From HGM11368 sp051883455 (GTDB lineage: Bacteria > Bacillota > Clostridia > Christensenellales > UBA3700): a DNA stretch of 64,000 nucleotides. Within the stretch, counting starts at the first letter, position 1; each line of letters starts with the position of its first letter. Below, in pieces: positions 24,930 through 34,406 of this stretch. Both the position numbers and the translations under genes were made by a program. Location of the stretch: the NCBI GenBank assembly GCA_051883455.1, contig JBJETT010000008.1:189240-253239 (forward strand), written 5' to 3'. Below the pieces are notes generated by a model. The model was not told where the DNA came from. It worked only from the letters and a program-made list of their open reading frames with translations, and did not search any database.

Positions 24930-27451
24930 CTATGAAAAAATTTGACGTAAAAGGCATGACGTGCGCTTCTTGTAGCGCAAGGATAGAAAGTACGGTAAGC
25001 AAGCTCAAGGGCGTTGAAGCTTGCTCAGTCAATCTATTGACCGCAACCATGACGGTGCAAGGCAACGTCAGCGAAGATACCGTGATAAAAGCCGTGCAAA
25101 AAATCGGCTACGACGCCTCTATTCAAAGCGATGAGTCTAAACAAAGCGCAAAAATAGACGATACTCATAATCAAAAATCGACCTCCGACTTGCCTCTAAA
25201 AAGAACGATAGTATCACTCATACTCTCGGCGGTCTTGATGTATCTTTCTATGGGCTATACAATGTGGGGATTTCCGCTACCCTCTATTCTCTCTAGCAAC
25301 CCCGTGGCTATCGGACTGATACAACTGTTGATTTGCTCCGCCGTGCTAGTAATCAACTACGCCTTTTTCTCAAGAGGCTTTAAGGGGCTAATTCACCGCG
25401 CGCCCAATATGGACACGCTCATCTCGCTCGGTTCGTTGGCAGGTTACGTCTACAGCGTTGTGGTGTTATTTTTGATGACGGATAGTCTTGCAGATGGCGA
25501 TATTGCCACGGCTAATCATTATCTACACCAACTATATTTCGAGTCGTCGGCAATGATACTCGCTTTGATTTCGCTAGGCAAGACATTGGAAGCGTATTCT
25601 AAAGGCAAAACCGCAGACGCAATATCGGGACTCATCAAGCTGCGACCTTCTACTGCCACCCTCGTAAGAGATGGAAAGAGCGAAGTCGTTGCAATCGACC
25701 AAGTGGCGGTGGGCGATATTTTTGCCGTCAAAGCGGGCGAAAGTATGCCTGTAGACGGAGTGATAGTCCAAGGCTCTACTTCGGTGGACGAGTCGGCTCT
25801 GACCGGCGAAAGTATCCCCGTAGACAAACAAGTCGGCGACAGCGTGTCGAGTGCGACTATCAACCTCAACGGATATATAGAATGTAGGGCAACGAGGGTT
25901 GGCAAAGATACTACCCTATCCTCGATAATCACTATGGTAGAGGACGGCATGGCTACCAAAGCGCCTATCGCCAAGCTTGCCGACAAAGTATCGGGCGTAT
26001 TCGTGCCTATCGTTATGGCGATTGCATTGCTGACGACCTTGGTATGGTTTTTTATTTCCCATTCCGTCGGCTCTTCCCTTGCCAGAGGCATTTCGGTGCT
26101 CGTCATCAGTTGCCCTTGCGCTCTAGGTTTGGCAACCCCCGTCGCCATTATGGTTGGCAGTGGTAGAGGCGCAAAGGAAGGAGTTTTGTTCAAAAACGCG
26201 ACTGCTCTCGAGACGTGTGGAAAGACGGCTATAGTCGCGCTTGACAAGACGGGAACGCTCACCTACGGCAAGCCTACCGTCACCGACGTAATTGGTCTGG
26301 CATGCAACGAGAAGGAGCTGTTGCAATACGCCTACTCTATCGAAAAATATAGCGAGCACCCTCTATCCAAGGCTATAGTAGCCAAAGCTCAAGAGGAGCA
26401 AATCCAAGCTTTGCACGTACAAGACTTTGCAACGGTGGTTGGCGGTGGCGTACAAGCTACTAGCGATGACAAAATACTCTACGGTGGCAACGTTCGTTTC
26501 GTCTCTCAATACGCAGAAATCACGCAATCTATCAAAGATACGATAGCTCGGCTCTCGGCACAAGGTAAGACTCCTCTTATCTTTGGCAAAGAGTCGGTAA
26601 TACTCGGCATTATTGCCGTAGCCGACACTATCAAGCAGGATAGCGCTAAGGCGATTGCTCAGTTGCACGCCAGCGGTATACAAGTCGTTATGTTGACGGG
26701 CGACAATCAAGCAACTGCCGACAACGTAGCCAAAGAGTGCGGTATTGATACCGTTCTTGCCGACTTGCTCCCTAGCGACAAGCTTGACGCAATCAACAAT
26801 CTCAAAAAACAAGGAAAAGTAGCTATGGTCGGCGACGGCATCAACGACGCTCCTGCCTTGACTTGCGCCGATATCGGCATTGCTATAGGCGCGGGAAGCG
26901 ATATTGCCGTGGACAGCGCCGAGGTCGTACTGATGAAAGATACCTTGCTTGACGTGCCAAAGGCTTTAAATCTCTCCAAACGCACCCTCAGAATTATTCG
27001 TCAAAACCTATTTTGGGCTTTTATATATAATCTTGTGGGGATACCGCTTGCGGCGGGCGTTTTGTCACCTATAGGTCTTACACTCAATCCAATGTTCGGC
27101 GCCTTAGCGATGAGTTTGTCAAGCACGTGCGTAGTGCTCAACGCTTTGAGGCTCAACACCGTATCTCTCAATAACAAATCAAAAACCAATAAAAACGCAA
27201 AAAAATCCAATAAGAAAGAGGCAAAAATTATGAAAAAAACAATAAAAATCGAAGGTATGATGTGCACTCACTGTCAAGCGCACGTGACAAGCGCGCTCAA
27301 TGCAATTCAAGGCGTTGCAAGCGCTGACGTAGACTACAAGCAAGGCGTCGCTATAGTCACTTTGGACGCCGACGTATCCGACGTGACGTTGAGCTCAGCC
27401 GTAGAAAAAGAAGGCTACAAGGTTATCTCTATCAATCAACAACTTGACTAA
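24926..27451 (+). CDS. copA: Cu(I)-exporting P1B-type ATPase with N- and C-terminal metal-binding domains
   Basis: An 841-residue copper pump. Order: N-terminal HMA domain with GMTCASC (C13, C16), a linker, membrane helices, actuator domain (LTGES), CPC metal motif (C396-P-C398), DKTG phosphorylation site (D440), HP motif SEHPLSKAI, GDGINDAP hinge, last helices, then a Lys/Asn-rich linker and a second HMA domain with GMMCTHC (C780, C783). A C-terminal CopZ-like domain is unusual. Start 24926 overlaps the csoR stop; ATG 24932 is an alternative. The frame open to 24794 lies inside csoR and is not used. Confidence 0.93.
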   Translation: MTMKKFDVKGMTCASCSARIESTVSKLKGVEACSVNLLTATMTVQGNVSEDTVIKAVQKIGYDASIQSDESKQSAKIDDTHNQKSTSDLPLKRTIVSLILSAVLMYLSMGYTMWGFPLPSILSSNPVAIGLIQLLICSAVLVINYAFFSRGFKGLIHRAPNMDTLISLGSLAGYVYSVVVLFLMTDSLADGDIATANHYLHQLYFESSAMILALISLGKTLEAYSKGKTADAISGLIKLRPSTATLVRDGKSEVVAIDQVAVGDIFAVKAGESMPVDGVIVQGSTSVDESALTGESIPVDKQVGDSVSSATINLNGYIECRATRVGKDTTLSSIITMVEDGMATKAPIAKLADKVSGVFVPIVMAIALLTTLVWFFISHSVGSSLARGISVLVISCPCALGLATPVAIMVGSGRGAKEGVLFKNATALETCGKTAIVALDKTGTLTYGKPTVTDVIGLACNEKELLQYAYSIEKYSEHPLSKAIVAKAQEEQIQALHVQDFATVVGGGVQATSDDKILYGGNVRFVSQYAEITQSIKDTIARLSAQGKTPLIFGKESVILGIIAVADTIKQDSAKAIAQLHASGIQVVMLTGDNQATADNVAKECGIDTVLADLLPSDKLDAINNLKKQGKVAMVGDGINDAPALTCADIGIAIGAGSDIAVDSAEVVLMKDTLLDVPKALNLSKRTLRIIRQNLFWAFIYNLVGIPLAAGVLSPIGLTLNPMFGALAMSLSSTCVVLNALRLNTVSLNNKSKTNKNAKKSNKKEAKIMKKTIKIEGMMCTHCQAHVTSALNAIQGVASADVDYKQGVAIVTLDADVSDVTLSSAVEKEGYKVISINQQLD
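27230..27451 (+). other. possible internal start for a free CopZ-like chaperone
   Basis: In-frame ATG at 27230 (Met769 of CopA) follows AAAGAGG by 8-9 nt and begins a 73-residue HMA domain of normal CopZ length (MKKTIKIEGMMCTHC onward). Separate translation would give a soluble copper chaperone besides the fused form. This is inferred from spacing and domain limits only. Confidence 0.45.
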
Positions 27452-27502
27452 TCTACTGCATATCAATATAATGTATTTGACGACAAATATCGGGAGCAAA
27501 AA

Positions 27503-28270
27503 ATGAAAAAGATTCTCAATCTATTTTTGACTATGCTCAAAATAGGTGCTTTCACTTTTGGTGGCGGATACGCCATGATTTCTTTGCTCGAAAACGAATT
27601 CGTATCCAAAAAGAAGTGGCTCTCCCACGAAGAATTTATGGATTTGCTTGCCATTGCAGAGTCTACCCCGGGTCCTATTGCCATCAACTCGTCTACCTAT
27701 ATAGGCTACAAGGTTGGCGGTGTTTTGGGCTCGTTTTTTGCGACTTTGGGCATGTGTATTCCGTCGTTTACCATTATCTTCGTCATATCGCTGTTTTTTG
27801 ACAAGTTTCTCTCTCTGTCGATAGTTGCGGCGGCGTTTAGAGGTATTCAAGCAGGCGTCGTATTTCTTATTTTGTCGGCGGGCTTAAAAATGCTCAAAAA
27901 ACTACCCAAAACGCCTTTTAATATAATAATGCTAGTGCTCGTGTTTGGTTGTATGACTACGCTTGGCTTACTTGCCGTCAACTTTTCTTCGATATTCTAC
28001 ATTTTGATATGCGCAGTGCTCGGCTTGCTGATATATTGTATCGGCTATATCAAAACCAAGCAAAAATCAAAAAAAGCCACTCAGTCGGTGGGGATAGAGA
28101 CGCCAAATAACCAAGAGCAAACTAATATAAACAATGAAGTTAGCCTTGACAATACCGAGGCAAACTCACCTCAAAACGTCGCTACCGACTCAACTAATAG
28201 CGACTCGCTTGAGGCTAATACGACTAATGAAGCTGATTTAGTCCAAGAGGACAAGGAGGACAAAGAATGA
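27503..28270 (+). CDS. chromate transporter family protein, half-size 1
   Basis: A 255-residue member of the CHR (ChrA) family in the short-chain form. Motifs: FGGGYAMISLLENEFV near the N-terminus and AIAESTPGPIAINSSTYIG (about 50-68). About six hydrophobic segments end near 185, followed by a soluble Asn/Thr/Glu-rich tail of some 65 residues not typical of the family. Short ChrA proteins work as pairs; the second half overlaps by 4 nt. Chromate efflux is the named activity, but the natural anion may differ. GGGAG precedes the ATG. Confidence 0.88.
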   Translation: MKKILNLFLTMLKIGAFTFGGGYAMISLLENEFVSKKKWLSHEEFMDLLAIAESTPGPIAINSSTYIGYKVGGVLGSFFATLGMCIPSFTIIFVISLFFDKFLSLSIVAAAFRGIQAGVVFLILSAGLKMLKKLPKTPFNIIMLVLVFGCMTTLGLLAVNFSSIFYILICAVLGLLIYCIGYIKTKQKSKKATQSVGIETPNNQEQTNINNEVSLDNTEANSPQNVATDSTNSDSLEANTTNEADLVQEDKEDKE

Positions 28271-28845
28271 GTATTTACTTACAACTTTTCCTCACTTTCC
28301 TCAAGATAGGCGCGGTATCCTTTGGCGGAGGCTATGCGATGATTTCTCTAGTGAGAGAGACTTGCATTGCCAACGGCTGGCTAACGGAAGAAGAGATACT
28401 CAACTTTATAGCCGTATCCGAGTCTACTCCCGGTCCTATCGCTATCAATATGGCAACCTTCGTCGGCTCGTCGCAAGCGGGCTTGTTGGGTTCGTTTTTG
28501 GCTACCTTAGGCGTGGTTTTGCCGTCATTCGTCATAATCTTGCTAGTAGCTGCCGTAATGCGCAACGTGCTCAAATACGCGGGCGTCAATCGCACCGTCA
28601 AATCCGTACAGCCGGCAATCGTAGCCATGATACTCTCCACCGCCTTGACGATGTTCTTATCCAACGTATTCAATCTCTCCAACGTATATTCTGCCTTTGA
28701 ATTCGATTGGAAGTCGCTCGTCATATTCGCCGTGGTGGCAACAGTTGCGGTAGTATACAAAAAGCTACGCAAAAAAAATATCTCCGCGATTTTGCTTATA
28801 GTTTTGTCGGCGATTTTGGGTATGCTGTTTTTTGGAATCAAGTAG
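28267..28845 (+). CDS. chromate transporter family protein, half-size 2
   Basis: A 192-residue short-chain CHR protein, paralogous to the preceding gene: FGGGYAMISLVRETCI and AVSESTPGPIAINMATFVG occupy the same positions. In this family the two halves insert in opposite orientation and form the active heterodimer. It starts with ATGA overlapping the upstream stop. It lacks the acidic tail of its partner. Confidence 0.88.
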   Translation: MSIYLQLFLTFLKIGAVSFGGGYAMISLVRETCIANGWLTEEEILNFIAVSESTPGPIAINMATFVGSSQAGLLGSFLATLGVVLPSFVIILLVAAVMRNVLKYAGVNRTVKSVQPAIVAMILSTALTMFLSNVFNLSNVYSAFEFDWKSLVIFAVVATVAVVYKKLRKKNISAILLIVLSAILGMLFFGIK

Positions 28846-28990
28846 CGTATTTGTCAAATATCTATGACCTTTGAATAATAACAATTAAAGCATTGCTCCA
28901 ATACCGACTGTAAGAGCACTTTGCTCGCACTACCCAAGCCAATTTACTTGCCAATATAGTTATTTTACTATACTCAACAACAATCAAAAA

Positions 28991-29016
28991 AGAGGCTCGA
29001 CAATAGTCAAGCCTCT
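28991..29016 (-). terminator. terminator of the GH3 gene
   Basis: AGAGGCT/AGCCTCT stem with a 12-nt loop; the minus strand continues in six T. The rest of 28846-29067 shows no gene or other element I can support. Confidence 0.8.
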
Positions 29017-29067
29017 ATATTTATTATAGATTAGTTGCAATAAGCGTAAATATTGCTCAATTCCTAT

Positions 29068-31485
29068 TTACTGTGCCTTACGGGCAATGTTTTTGAGGAT
29101 AGTTGCAAGTCCCTTGAAGAAGTGACCATTGCACATCATTACCAAGCCTTCCGCCATATACGGATTGAGCGCGCCTTGCGAGGTATACGACACGTTTTTG
29201 ACTCTCGAATATCTCATAGTCTCCACCATCATCACCAGTCCCGGGTCGTCGGCAGGACATCTCATACCTATACGCATCCCAAACTTGACAAGCGATATAA
29301 AGAAGCCCGCGAACTTGCTAGTCTGTTGCATTTCTTCAAAAGTGTTGTCAGCTGTAAACTGACCTTTGACAGGTAAAATCACTTGAGGGTCAATCTTTCT
29401 TCCAATAAGCGTCTCATATTGCTCTTGCGGAATATCGTTGCCGTCAGGATGATAATACCAAGCAAGCGCGTCTTTTTGCTCTGCGTACTGCTCGTAGGTA
29501 TCTCCCTTGATAGTAATAGTTTGTTTGAGCTTTTCGTCTACGCTGCTACTTGCCACGATAATATCGTAGTCGGAGCCAACGACGTCAAAGGCGTTTTTGT
29601 CAGTAATAAAACTACTAAATGCGTCTTTGTCTAGCAACAACTCTACTCTCACGCTCTCTCCCGCCTTGACGAACACTTTGTCGAAGGCTTTGAGTTCTTT
29701 GTTTGGCGTAAAGATATTGTCGTTGTGTCTATGCACGTAAACTTGCACGATTTCTTTACCGTCCCTCTTGCCGACGTTGCTTACGTTGAAGCTCACGGCT
29801 ACTTTGCCGTCCTCGTCAAAAGTATTGTCCACCTTGAGGTCACTATACTCGAATTTGGTATAGGACAAGCCGTATCCAAACGGATAAGCTACAGCCTTGC
29901 CCGCCGTATCGAAGTATCTGTAACCCACGTAGATGCCTTCTCTATATTGCGTCTTGGCAAAGTCGCCCGTCAAATCGTTGTAGGACGGAATGTCTTGCAA
30001 TTCGAGAGGATACGTTTCGGCAAGCTTTCCGCTTGGGTTTTGCTTACCGTACAATAGGTCGTAGGTAGCCGTTCCCACGTTTTGACCGCCTAGGTGCATC
30101 ATAAGTATAGCTTTGACCTTGTCTCTAAACGGCATTGCTATTGGCGAACCCGTTGCAAGGACGACGATTACTTTAGCTCCGCTGTTGGCAAGTGCGTCAA
30201 TAAGTTGTAGATGAGCTATAGGCATATCAATACTCTTTCTATCAAAGCCCTCGGCCTCATAGCTGTCGGTCAACCCTGCAAATACGATTACCTTGTCCTT
30301 GCCCTTAGCCATTTCTACCGCTTGGTCGATAAGCTGAGGATAGATTTTGCCTGATTTGTTGATTTTGTAACCACGAGCATAGTCGTACTCTACGCCCTTT
30401 TGTTCCAAAACGTCAACGAAACTCGTCAACTTCGTAGGGTTGATATGCGAGCTTCCCGCGCCTTGATAGCGAGGCTTTTTCGCCATTTCGCCAACAACGA
30501 GGATTTTCTCTTTGTCCGACAACGGCAAAGCTTCGTTTTTGTTTTCGAGCAACACCGCGCCTTCTTTAGCTATCTCTGCCGACAATGCGTTGTGCGCGTC
30601 GGCGTCGTAAGTATAATCCTTAGAATAGTCAGGCGTTGAGAATATTAGGTCAAGCATTCTGTCAACGGCTCTATCGAGCACTTCTTCGCTAAGCGTGCCG
30701 TCTTTGACAGCTTGAACGATAAGTGCGTCGTTGTATCCGCCACTACCCGGCATTTCGAGTTCCAAACCCGCGTCGACGCCCTTTGGTCTATCGTTGGTTG
30801 CACCCCAATCCGACATGACGATGCCCTCGTAGCCCCATTCTTCTCTCAAAACGTCGTTGAGGTATTTCTTATTTTCGCAAGCGTAAACGCCGTTGATTTT
30901 GTTGTAAGAACACATCATCGTCTTAGGCTTACCCTCTTTGACGGCGTATTCAAACGCTCTGAGATAAATCTCTCTCAGCGTTCTTTCGTCAGCCTCGGCA
31001 CTCACCGTCATACGACGAGTCTCTTGGTTGTTGGCAAAGAAGTGTTTGAGAGAAGTGCCGACGCCTTGACTCTGCACGCCTTGGATGAAACTTGCAGCAA
31101 GTTTGCCGGCCAAAAGCGGATCTTCGGAATAGTACTCGAAGTTGCGTCCGCAAATGCTCGTGCGCTTGATATTGACGCCGGGTCCTAAGACTATGCCAAC
31201 CTTTTCTTTGAGAGCCTCCTCGCCTATGGCCCTACCCATTTTGCCTATCATTTCTCTATTCCAAGTCGAAGCGCAACACGAAGCCGTTGGAAAACAAGTA
31301 GAAGCCGCCGATTTATGCACAGAGTCGCCGTTGCCTTGTTTACGCAAACCGTGAGGTCCGTCCGTCATCATCACCGAAGGAACGCCCAACCTCTCTACAC
31401 CCTTGGTATGCCACATGTCAAGACCGCTGCACATACCTGCCTTTTCTTCCAAAGTCATCTTATCAATTATCTCTTGATATTTCAT
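29068..31485 (-). CDS. glycoside hydrolase family 3 beta-glycosidase
   Basis: An 805-residue cytosolic GH3 enzyme (no signal peptide). N-terminal TIM-barrel domain with MTDGPHGLR (42-50), SLKHFFANNQE and the nucleophile Asp226 in VMSDWGA; the (alpha/beta)6 sandwich domain follows, then a fibronectin III-like domain (about 570-650), then an extra C-terminal segment. Beta-glucosidase or beta-xylosidase activity is most likely; sugar specificity cannot be read. GGAG precedes the ATG. It is a single-gene unit with its own promoter and terminator. Confidence 0.92.
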   Translation of the reverse strand: MKYQEIIDKMTLEEKAGMCSGLDMWHTKGVERLGVPSVMMTDGPHGLRKQGNGDSVHKSAASTCFPTASCCASTWNREMIGKMGRAIGEEALKEKVGIVLGPGVNIKRTSICGRNFEYYSEDPLLAGKLAASFIQGVQSQGVGTSLKHFFANNQETRRMTVSAEADERTLREIYLRAFEYAVKEGKPKTMMCSYNKINGVYACENKKYLNDVLREEWGYEGIVMSDWGATNDRPKGVDAGLELEMPGSGGYNDALIVQAVKDGTLSEEVLDRAVDRMLDLIFSTPDYSKDYTYDADAHNALSAEIAKEGAVLLENKNEALPLSDKEKILVVGEMAKKPRYQGAGSSHINPTKLTSFVDVLEQKGVEYDYARGYKINKSGKIYPQLIDQAVEMAKGKDKVIVFAGLTDSYEAEGFDRKSIDMPIAHLQLIDALANSGAKVIVVLATGSPIAMPFRDKVKAILMMHLGGQNVGTATYDLLYGKQNPSGKLAETYPLELQDIPSYNDLTGDFAKTQYREGIYVGYRYFDTAGKAVAYPFGYGLSYTKFEYSDLKVDNTFDEDGKVAVSFNVSNVGKRDGKEIVQVYVHRHNDNIFTPNKELKAFDKVFVKAGESVRVELLLDKDAFSSFITDKNAFDVVGSDYDIIVASSSVDEKLKQTITIKGDTYEQYAEQKDALAWYYHPDGNDIPQEQYETLIGRKIDPQVILPVKGQFTADNTFEEMQQTSKFAGFFISLVKFGMRIGMRCPADDPGLVMMVETMRYSRVKNVSYTSQGALNPYMAEGLVMMCNGHFFKGLATILKNIARKAQ

Positions 31486-31539
31486 AATTCTCCTTATTCT
31501 TATATATTTCTTAATATATATAAGTTCTAGCCTATAAAT

Positions 31540-31569
31540 ATTTTATCATATTCGCTTGGCGTTTTTCAA
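31540..31569 (-). promoter_or_regulatory. promoter of the GH3 gene
   Basis: On the minus strand: -35 TTGAAA (31569-31564), 18-nt spacer, -10 TAAAAT (31545-31540). No catabolite-response element is obvious nearby. Confidence 0.5.
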
Positions 31570-31622
31570 TACGTTTTTGATAATATTGCACTTTTTTGCT
31601 CAAATTTACTTCAAAAATTCGT

Positions 31623-32306
31623 CTAATTTTCCCTCGTCGGTTTGTAGGCTTCGAGCTTATAGATAGGCAAACCTTGAGCAACGAAATTGGCTTCGTATTC
31701 CGTCATCACGTTGTCTACTGCTTCCGAGGCGTGTAGGTCAAGAGAAACGTCTCTGAGCACAAACCCCGACTCGGACAACGTTTGGATAGAATATTCGAAC
31801 AAGCCTCTGTTGTCGGTCTTTTGCACGATTTTGCTACCATCCTTCATCAGTCCGAGATATATTTTCAAAAATTTTGGATTGGTAAGTCTATGATTAGCGT
31901 AAGTCTTCTTTGGATAAGGACAAGAAAAGTTGAGGAAAATGCCGTCCACGGTGTCGTCATCCAAAAAGCAATTGAGGTTTTCCGCGCTGCCGAGCACGAA
32001 TTTGACGTTGCTAAGCCCTTCGCTCTTAGCTCTCTCACAAGCCGACACTATGACGTTGGGGACCTTTTCGAGAGCAATAAAATTGTCGCTAGGGTACTTC
32101 TTAGCCATTTCGCACACGAATGCCCCCTTACCGCAACCTAGTTCCAAAAATAGTCGCCCGTGCCTTTCGAACGCCTTGTCGATATCTATCTTGACTTCGT
32201 TTTTTCTTGCAGGATTGTAATAAAAGTCACTGCCTTCTTTGACTATCAAATAGTCGTCTACAGCGGTCAATCTGTGCTCTAAATTCTTCTTTTTTCTAAG
32301 TCTCAT
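31623..32306 (-). CDS. trmB: tRNA (guanine(46)-N7)-methyltransferase
   Basis: A 227-residue SAM-dependent enzyme making m7G46 in tRNA variable loops. Motifs: FLELGCGKGAFVCEMA (about 53-68), NFSCPYPKKTYANHRL (about 126-141) and the C-terminal TEYEANFVAQGLPIYKLEA. Length is typical. GGTGAAAAG precedes the ATG. It lies 46 nt downstream of recG and may share its transcript. Confidence 0.95.
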   Translation of the reverse strand: MRLRKKKNLEHRLTAVDDYLIVKEGSDFYYNPARKNEVKIDIDKAFERHGRLFLELGCGKGAFVCEMAKKYPSDNFIALEKVPNVIVSACERAKSEGLSNVKFVLGSAENLNCFLDDDTVDGIFLNFSCPYPKKTYANHRLTNPKFLKIYLGLMKDGSKIVQKTDNRGLFEYSIQTLSESGFVLRDVSLDLHASEAVDNVMTEYEANFVAQGLPIYKLEAYKPTREN

Positions 32307-32352
32307 CTTTTCACCAAAAAATAATTATTATTTATTTTTGCAAAATATTTAG

Positions 32353-34335
32353 TTATGCAAGACTAATTTGTTCAATACGTCTAATTACCTCTTGCATCTT
32401 TGGATTGTCGGCTATATCGGGATATGTTGTTATCAGTCTTTGAGCAAGCTCTTTGCACTCTTGCAAGGTCTTTGCAGTCACTTTGACAGCCGTCGTACCG
32501 CTTTGATTGAAACCGAAAAAGTCCCCGTAGCCTCTAAGCTCGGCGTCTTTTTCCGCAATAGTCAATCCGTCGTAATTGTCCCTTATGACAGCCAAACGCT
32601 CCTGCTCGTTAGGGCTTGCTGTATGCAAAAAGCAATACGATTGCATGCCTGCTCTACGACCCACTCGTCCTCTCAATTGATGAAGACCGGCTAAGCCAAA
32701 TCTATCACTATTGAGTACCACCATACAACTAGCTCTCGGGCTATCCACGCCCACCTCTACGATAGTAGTTGCAACGAGCACGTCTATCTCTCCCGCTATA
32801 AATTTGTTCATAATATCGCTCTTTTCTTCTTGAGAAAGCTTGCCGTGCAATAGAGCGCACCTAACACCCGATAACGCTCCCTCCTTGACTTGCTCGTAGA
32901 GCGTTTTTGCGCCAAATACCGTCAGTCCGTCACAGTCCTCGATTGCGGGACAAACGATATAACATTGTTCTCCTCTATCCACGATTTGACGAATAAATCC
33001 GTATAATTTTGGCAATTTTTCGTTGCCTATTATATAGGTTTGTACTCTTTCTTCTTCACTCTTTCTACTCTCAAGCGTGGAGATTTTAACGTCGCCAAGC
33101 ACGCTTATCGCCAGCGTCCTCGGTATAGGCGTTGCGCTCATCACCAAAGTATCTACGCCCAAAGCTTTGGTCTCCAGTTTGCTCTTTTGTCTGACTCCGA
33201 ATTTGTGCAATTCGTCTATAACGACGTATCTAAGCTTGTCAAAAATTACCTTGTCACCGATGACTGCGTGCGTGCCGATGAGGATATCAACTTTGCCATC
33301 CTTGCAGTCAGCCAATATACGTCTTTTTTCGCTACTACTTGTCGACGAAGTGAGCAATTCTATCCTTATATCAACGTCGTCTATCAGCTCTTTTGCCGTG
33401 TCGTAATGTTGGCGTGCAAGTATCTCGGTCGGCGCCATCATTGCACATTGAAAACCGCTCTTGACAACGTAGACCATACTCATCAAAGCAACTACGGTCT
33501 TACCGCTACCCACGTCTCCCACCAACATTCTATTGGTCTTTTCTTTGCCTTGAAGGTCCTCAACTATCTCCTTAAGTGACCTAAGCTGGCTATTGGAAAG
33601 AACGTAAGGCAACCTTCGAATATAGCCATCCAAGACGGAAAACGGCAAAGTATACGGCGTTTCTTTACTACGCATAGCGCAATCTCTAGTCAAATAATAT
33701 GCCGCCATATCGAGTGTCAATTTTTCTTTTTGTATGCGATGAGAAGCTATATATACCTCTTGCATCGTCGACGGAAAATGTAAGCTATACAAAGCTTGGG
33801 CGTAGTCGGGATATAGCAAGCCGTCAAGCATACTCGACTTGTCGCAACACTCAAGCGCCTGCCTTACCATACCCTCGTAAGTCTTTTGACCTATCTTGCC
33901 TTTGAGAGGATAGACGGCAACCACGCCCGTCAAACGACTCTTGTCACAGCTCTCAAAGCTAGGATTGCTCATATATAGCTTGCCCTTGTCGTCAATCACC
34001 TTGCCCCACACTCTATATCGCTGCCCCTCTATCAGATTTTCTCTCAAATAAGGCGCGTTGAACCAAGTGAGCTTCAACTTAGAGCTGTCGTCCTCGACCA
34101 CCGCAGAAAAAACGTTGAAATTTCTACTTTTTCTAAAAAGCTTGCTAATTGATACGATATTGCCTTCAACCAAGGCGTAACTACCTACCGTCAATGCGTC
34201 GATAGGCGTAGCTTGGGTCATATCGCAATAGGACTTAGGAAAAAAGTGAGCCATGTCTTGCACGCTGAAAATGCCCAAGTCGTTCAACTTGGACAAAGTC
34301 TTTGCTCCCACGCCTTTGATTTGCGACAATTCCAT
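32353..34335 (-). CDS. recG: ATP-dependent DNA helicase RecG
   Basis: A 660-residue branch-migration helicase for stalled forks and recombination intermediates. The N-terminal wedge/OB domain is followed by Walker A GDVGSGKT (about 274), motif II DELHKFG, motif III SATPIPRTL and the C-terminal TRG region. RecG proteins usually read DEQHRFG in motif II; the Leu in place of Gln is unusual. No Shine-Dalgarno precedes the ATG, and the predicted -10 ends 6 nt upstream, suggesting a leaderless transcript. Confidence 0.95.
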   Translation of the reverse strand: MELSQIKGVGAKTLSKLNDLGIFSVQDMAHFFPKSYCDMTQATPIDALTVGSYALVEGNIVSISKLFRKSRNFNVFSAVVEDDSSKLKLTWFNAPYLRENLIEGQRYRVWGKVIDDKGKLYMSNPSFESCDKSRLTGVVAVYPLKGKIGQKTYEGMVRQALECCDKSSMLDGLLYPDYAQALYSLHFPSTMQEVYIASHRIQKEKLTLDMAAYYLTRDCAMRSKETPYTLPFSVLDGYIRRLPYVLSNSQLRSLKEIVEDLQGKEKTNRMLVGDVGSGKTVVALMSMVYVVKSGFQCAMMAPTEILARQHYDTAKELIDDVDIRIELLTSSTSSSEKRRILADCKDGKVDILIGTHAVIGDKVIFDKLRYVVIDELHKFGVRQKSKLETKALGVDTLVMSATPIPRTLAISVLGDVKISTLESRKSEEERVQTYIIGNEKLPKLYGFIRQIVDRGEQCYIVCPAIEDCDGLTVFGAKTLYEQVKEGALSGVRCALLHGKLSQEEKSDIMNKFIAGEIDVLVATTIVEVGVDSPRASCMVVLNSDRFGLAGLHQLRGRVGRRAGMQSYCFLHTASPNEQERLAVIRDNYDGLTIAEKDAELRGYGDFFGFNQSGTTAVKVTAKTLQECKELAQRLITTYPDIADNPKMQEVIRRIEQISLA

Positions 34336-34341
34336 AGACTT

Positions 34342-34370
34342 ATTCTACTACTTTTGGAGTGTTTTTTCAA
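34342..34370 (-). promoter_or_regulatory. recG promoter, predicted leaderless
   Basis: On the minus strand: -35 TTGAAA (34370-34365), 17-nt spacer, -10 TAGAAT (34347-34342), then AAGTCT and the ATG. Confidence 0.65.
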
Positions 34371-34371
34371 C

Positions 34372-34399
34372 AAAAAAAGAGCAAGTCTTACGCTTGCTC
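34372..34399 (-). terminator. terminator of yloU-yloV
   Basis: GAGCAAG/CTTGCTC stem (34379-34385, 34393-34399); the minus strand continues with seven T. It sits just upstream of the recG promoter, so recG is a separate unit. Confidence 0.85.
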
Positions 34400-34406
34400 A
34401 TATCTA

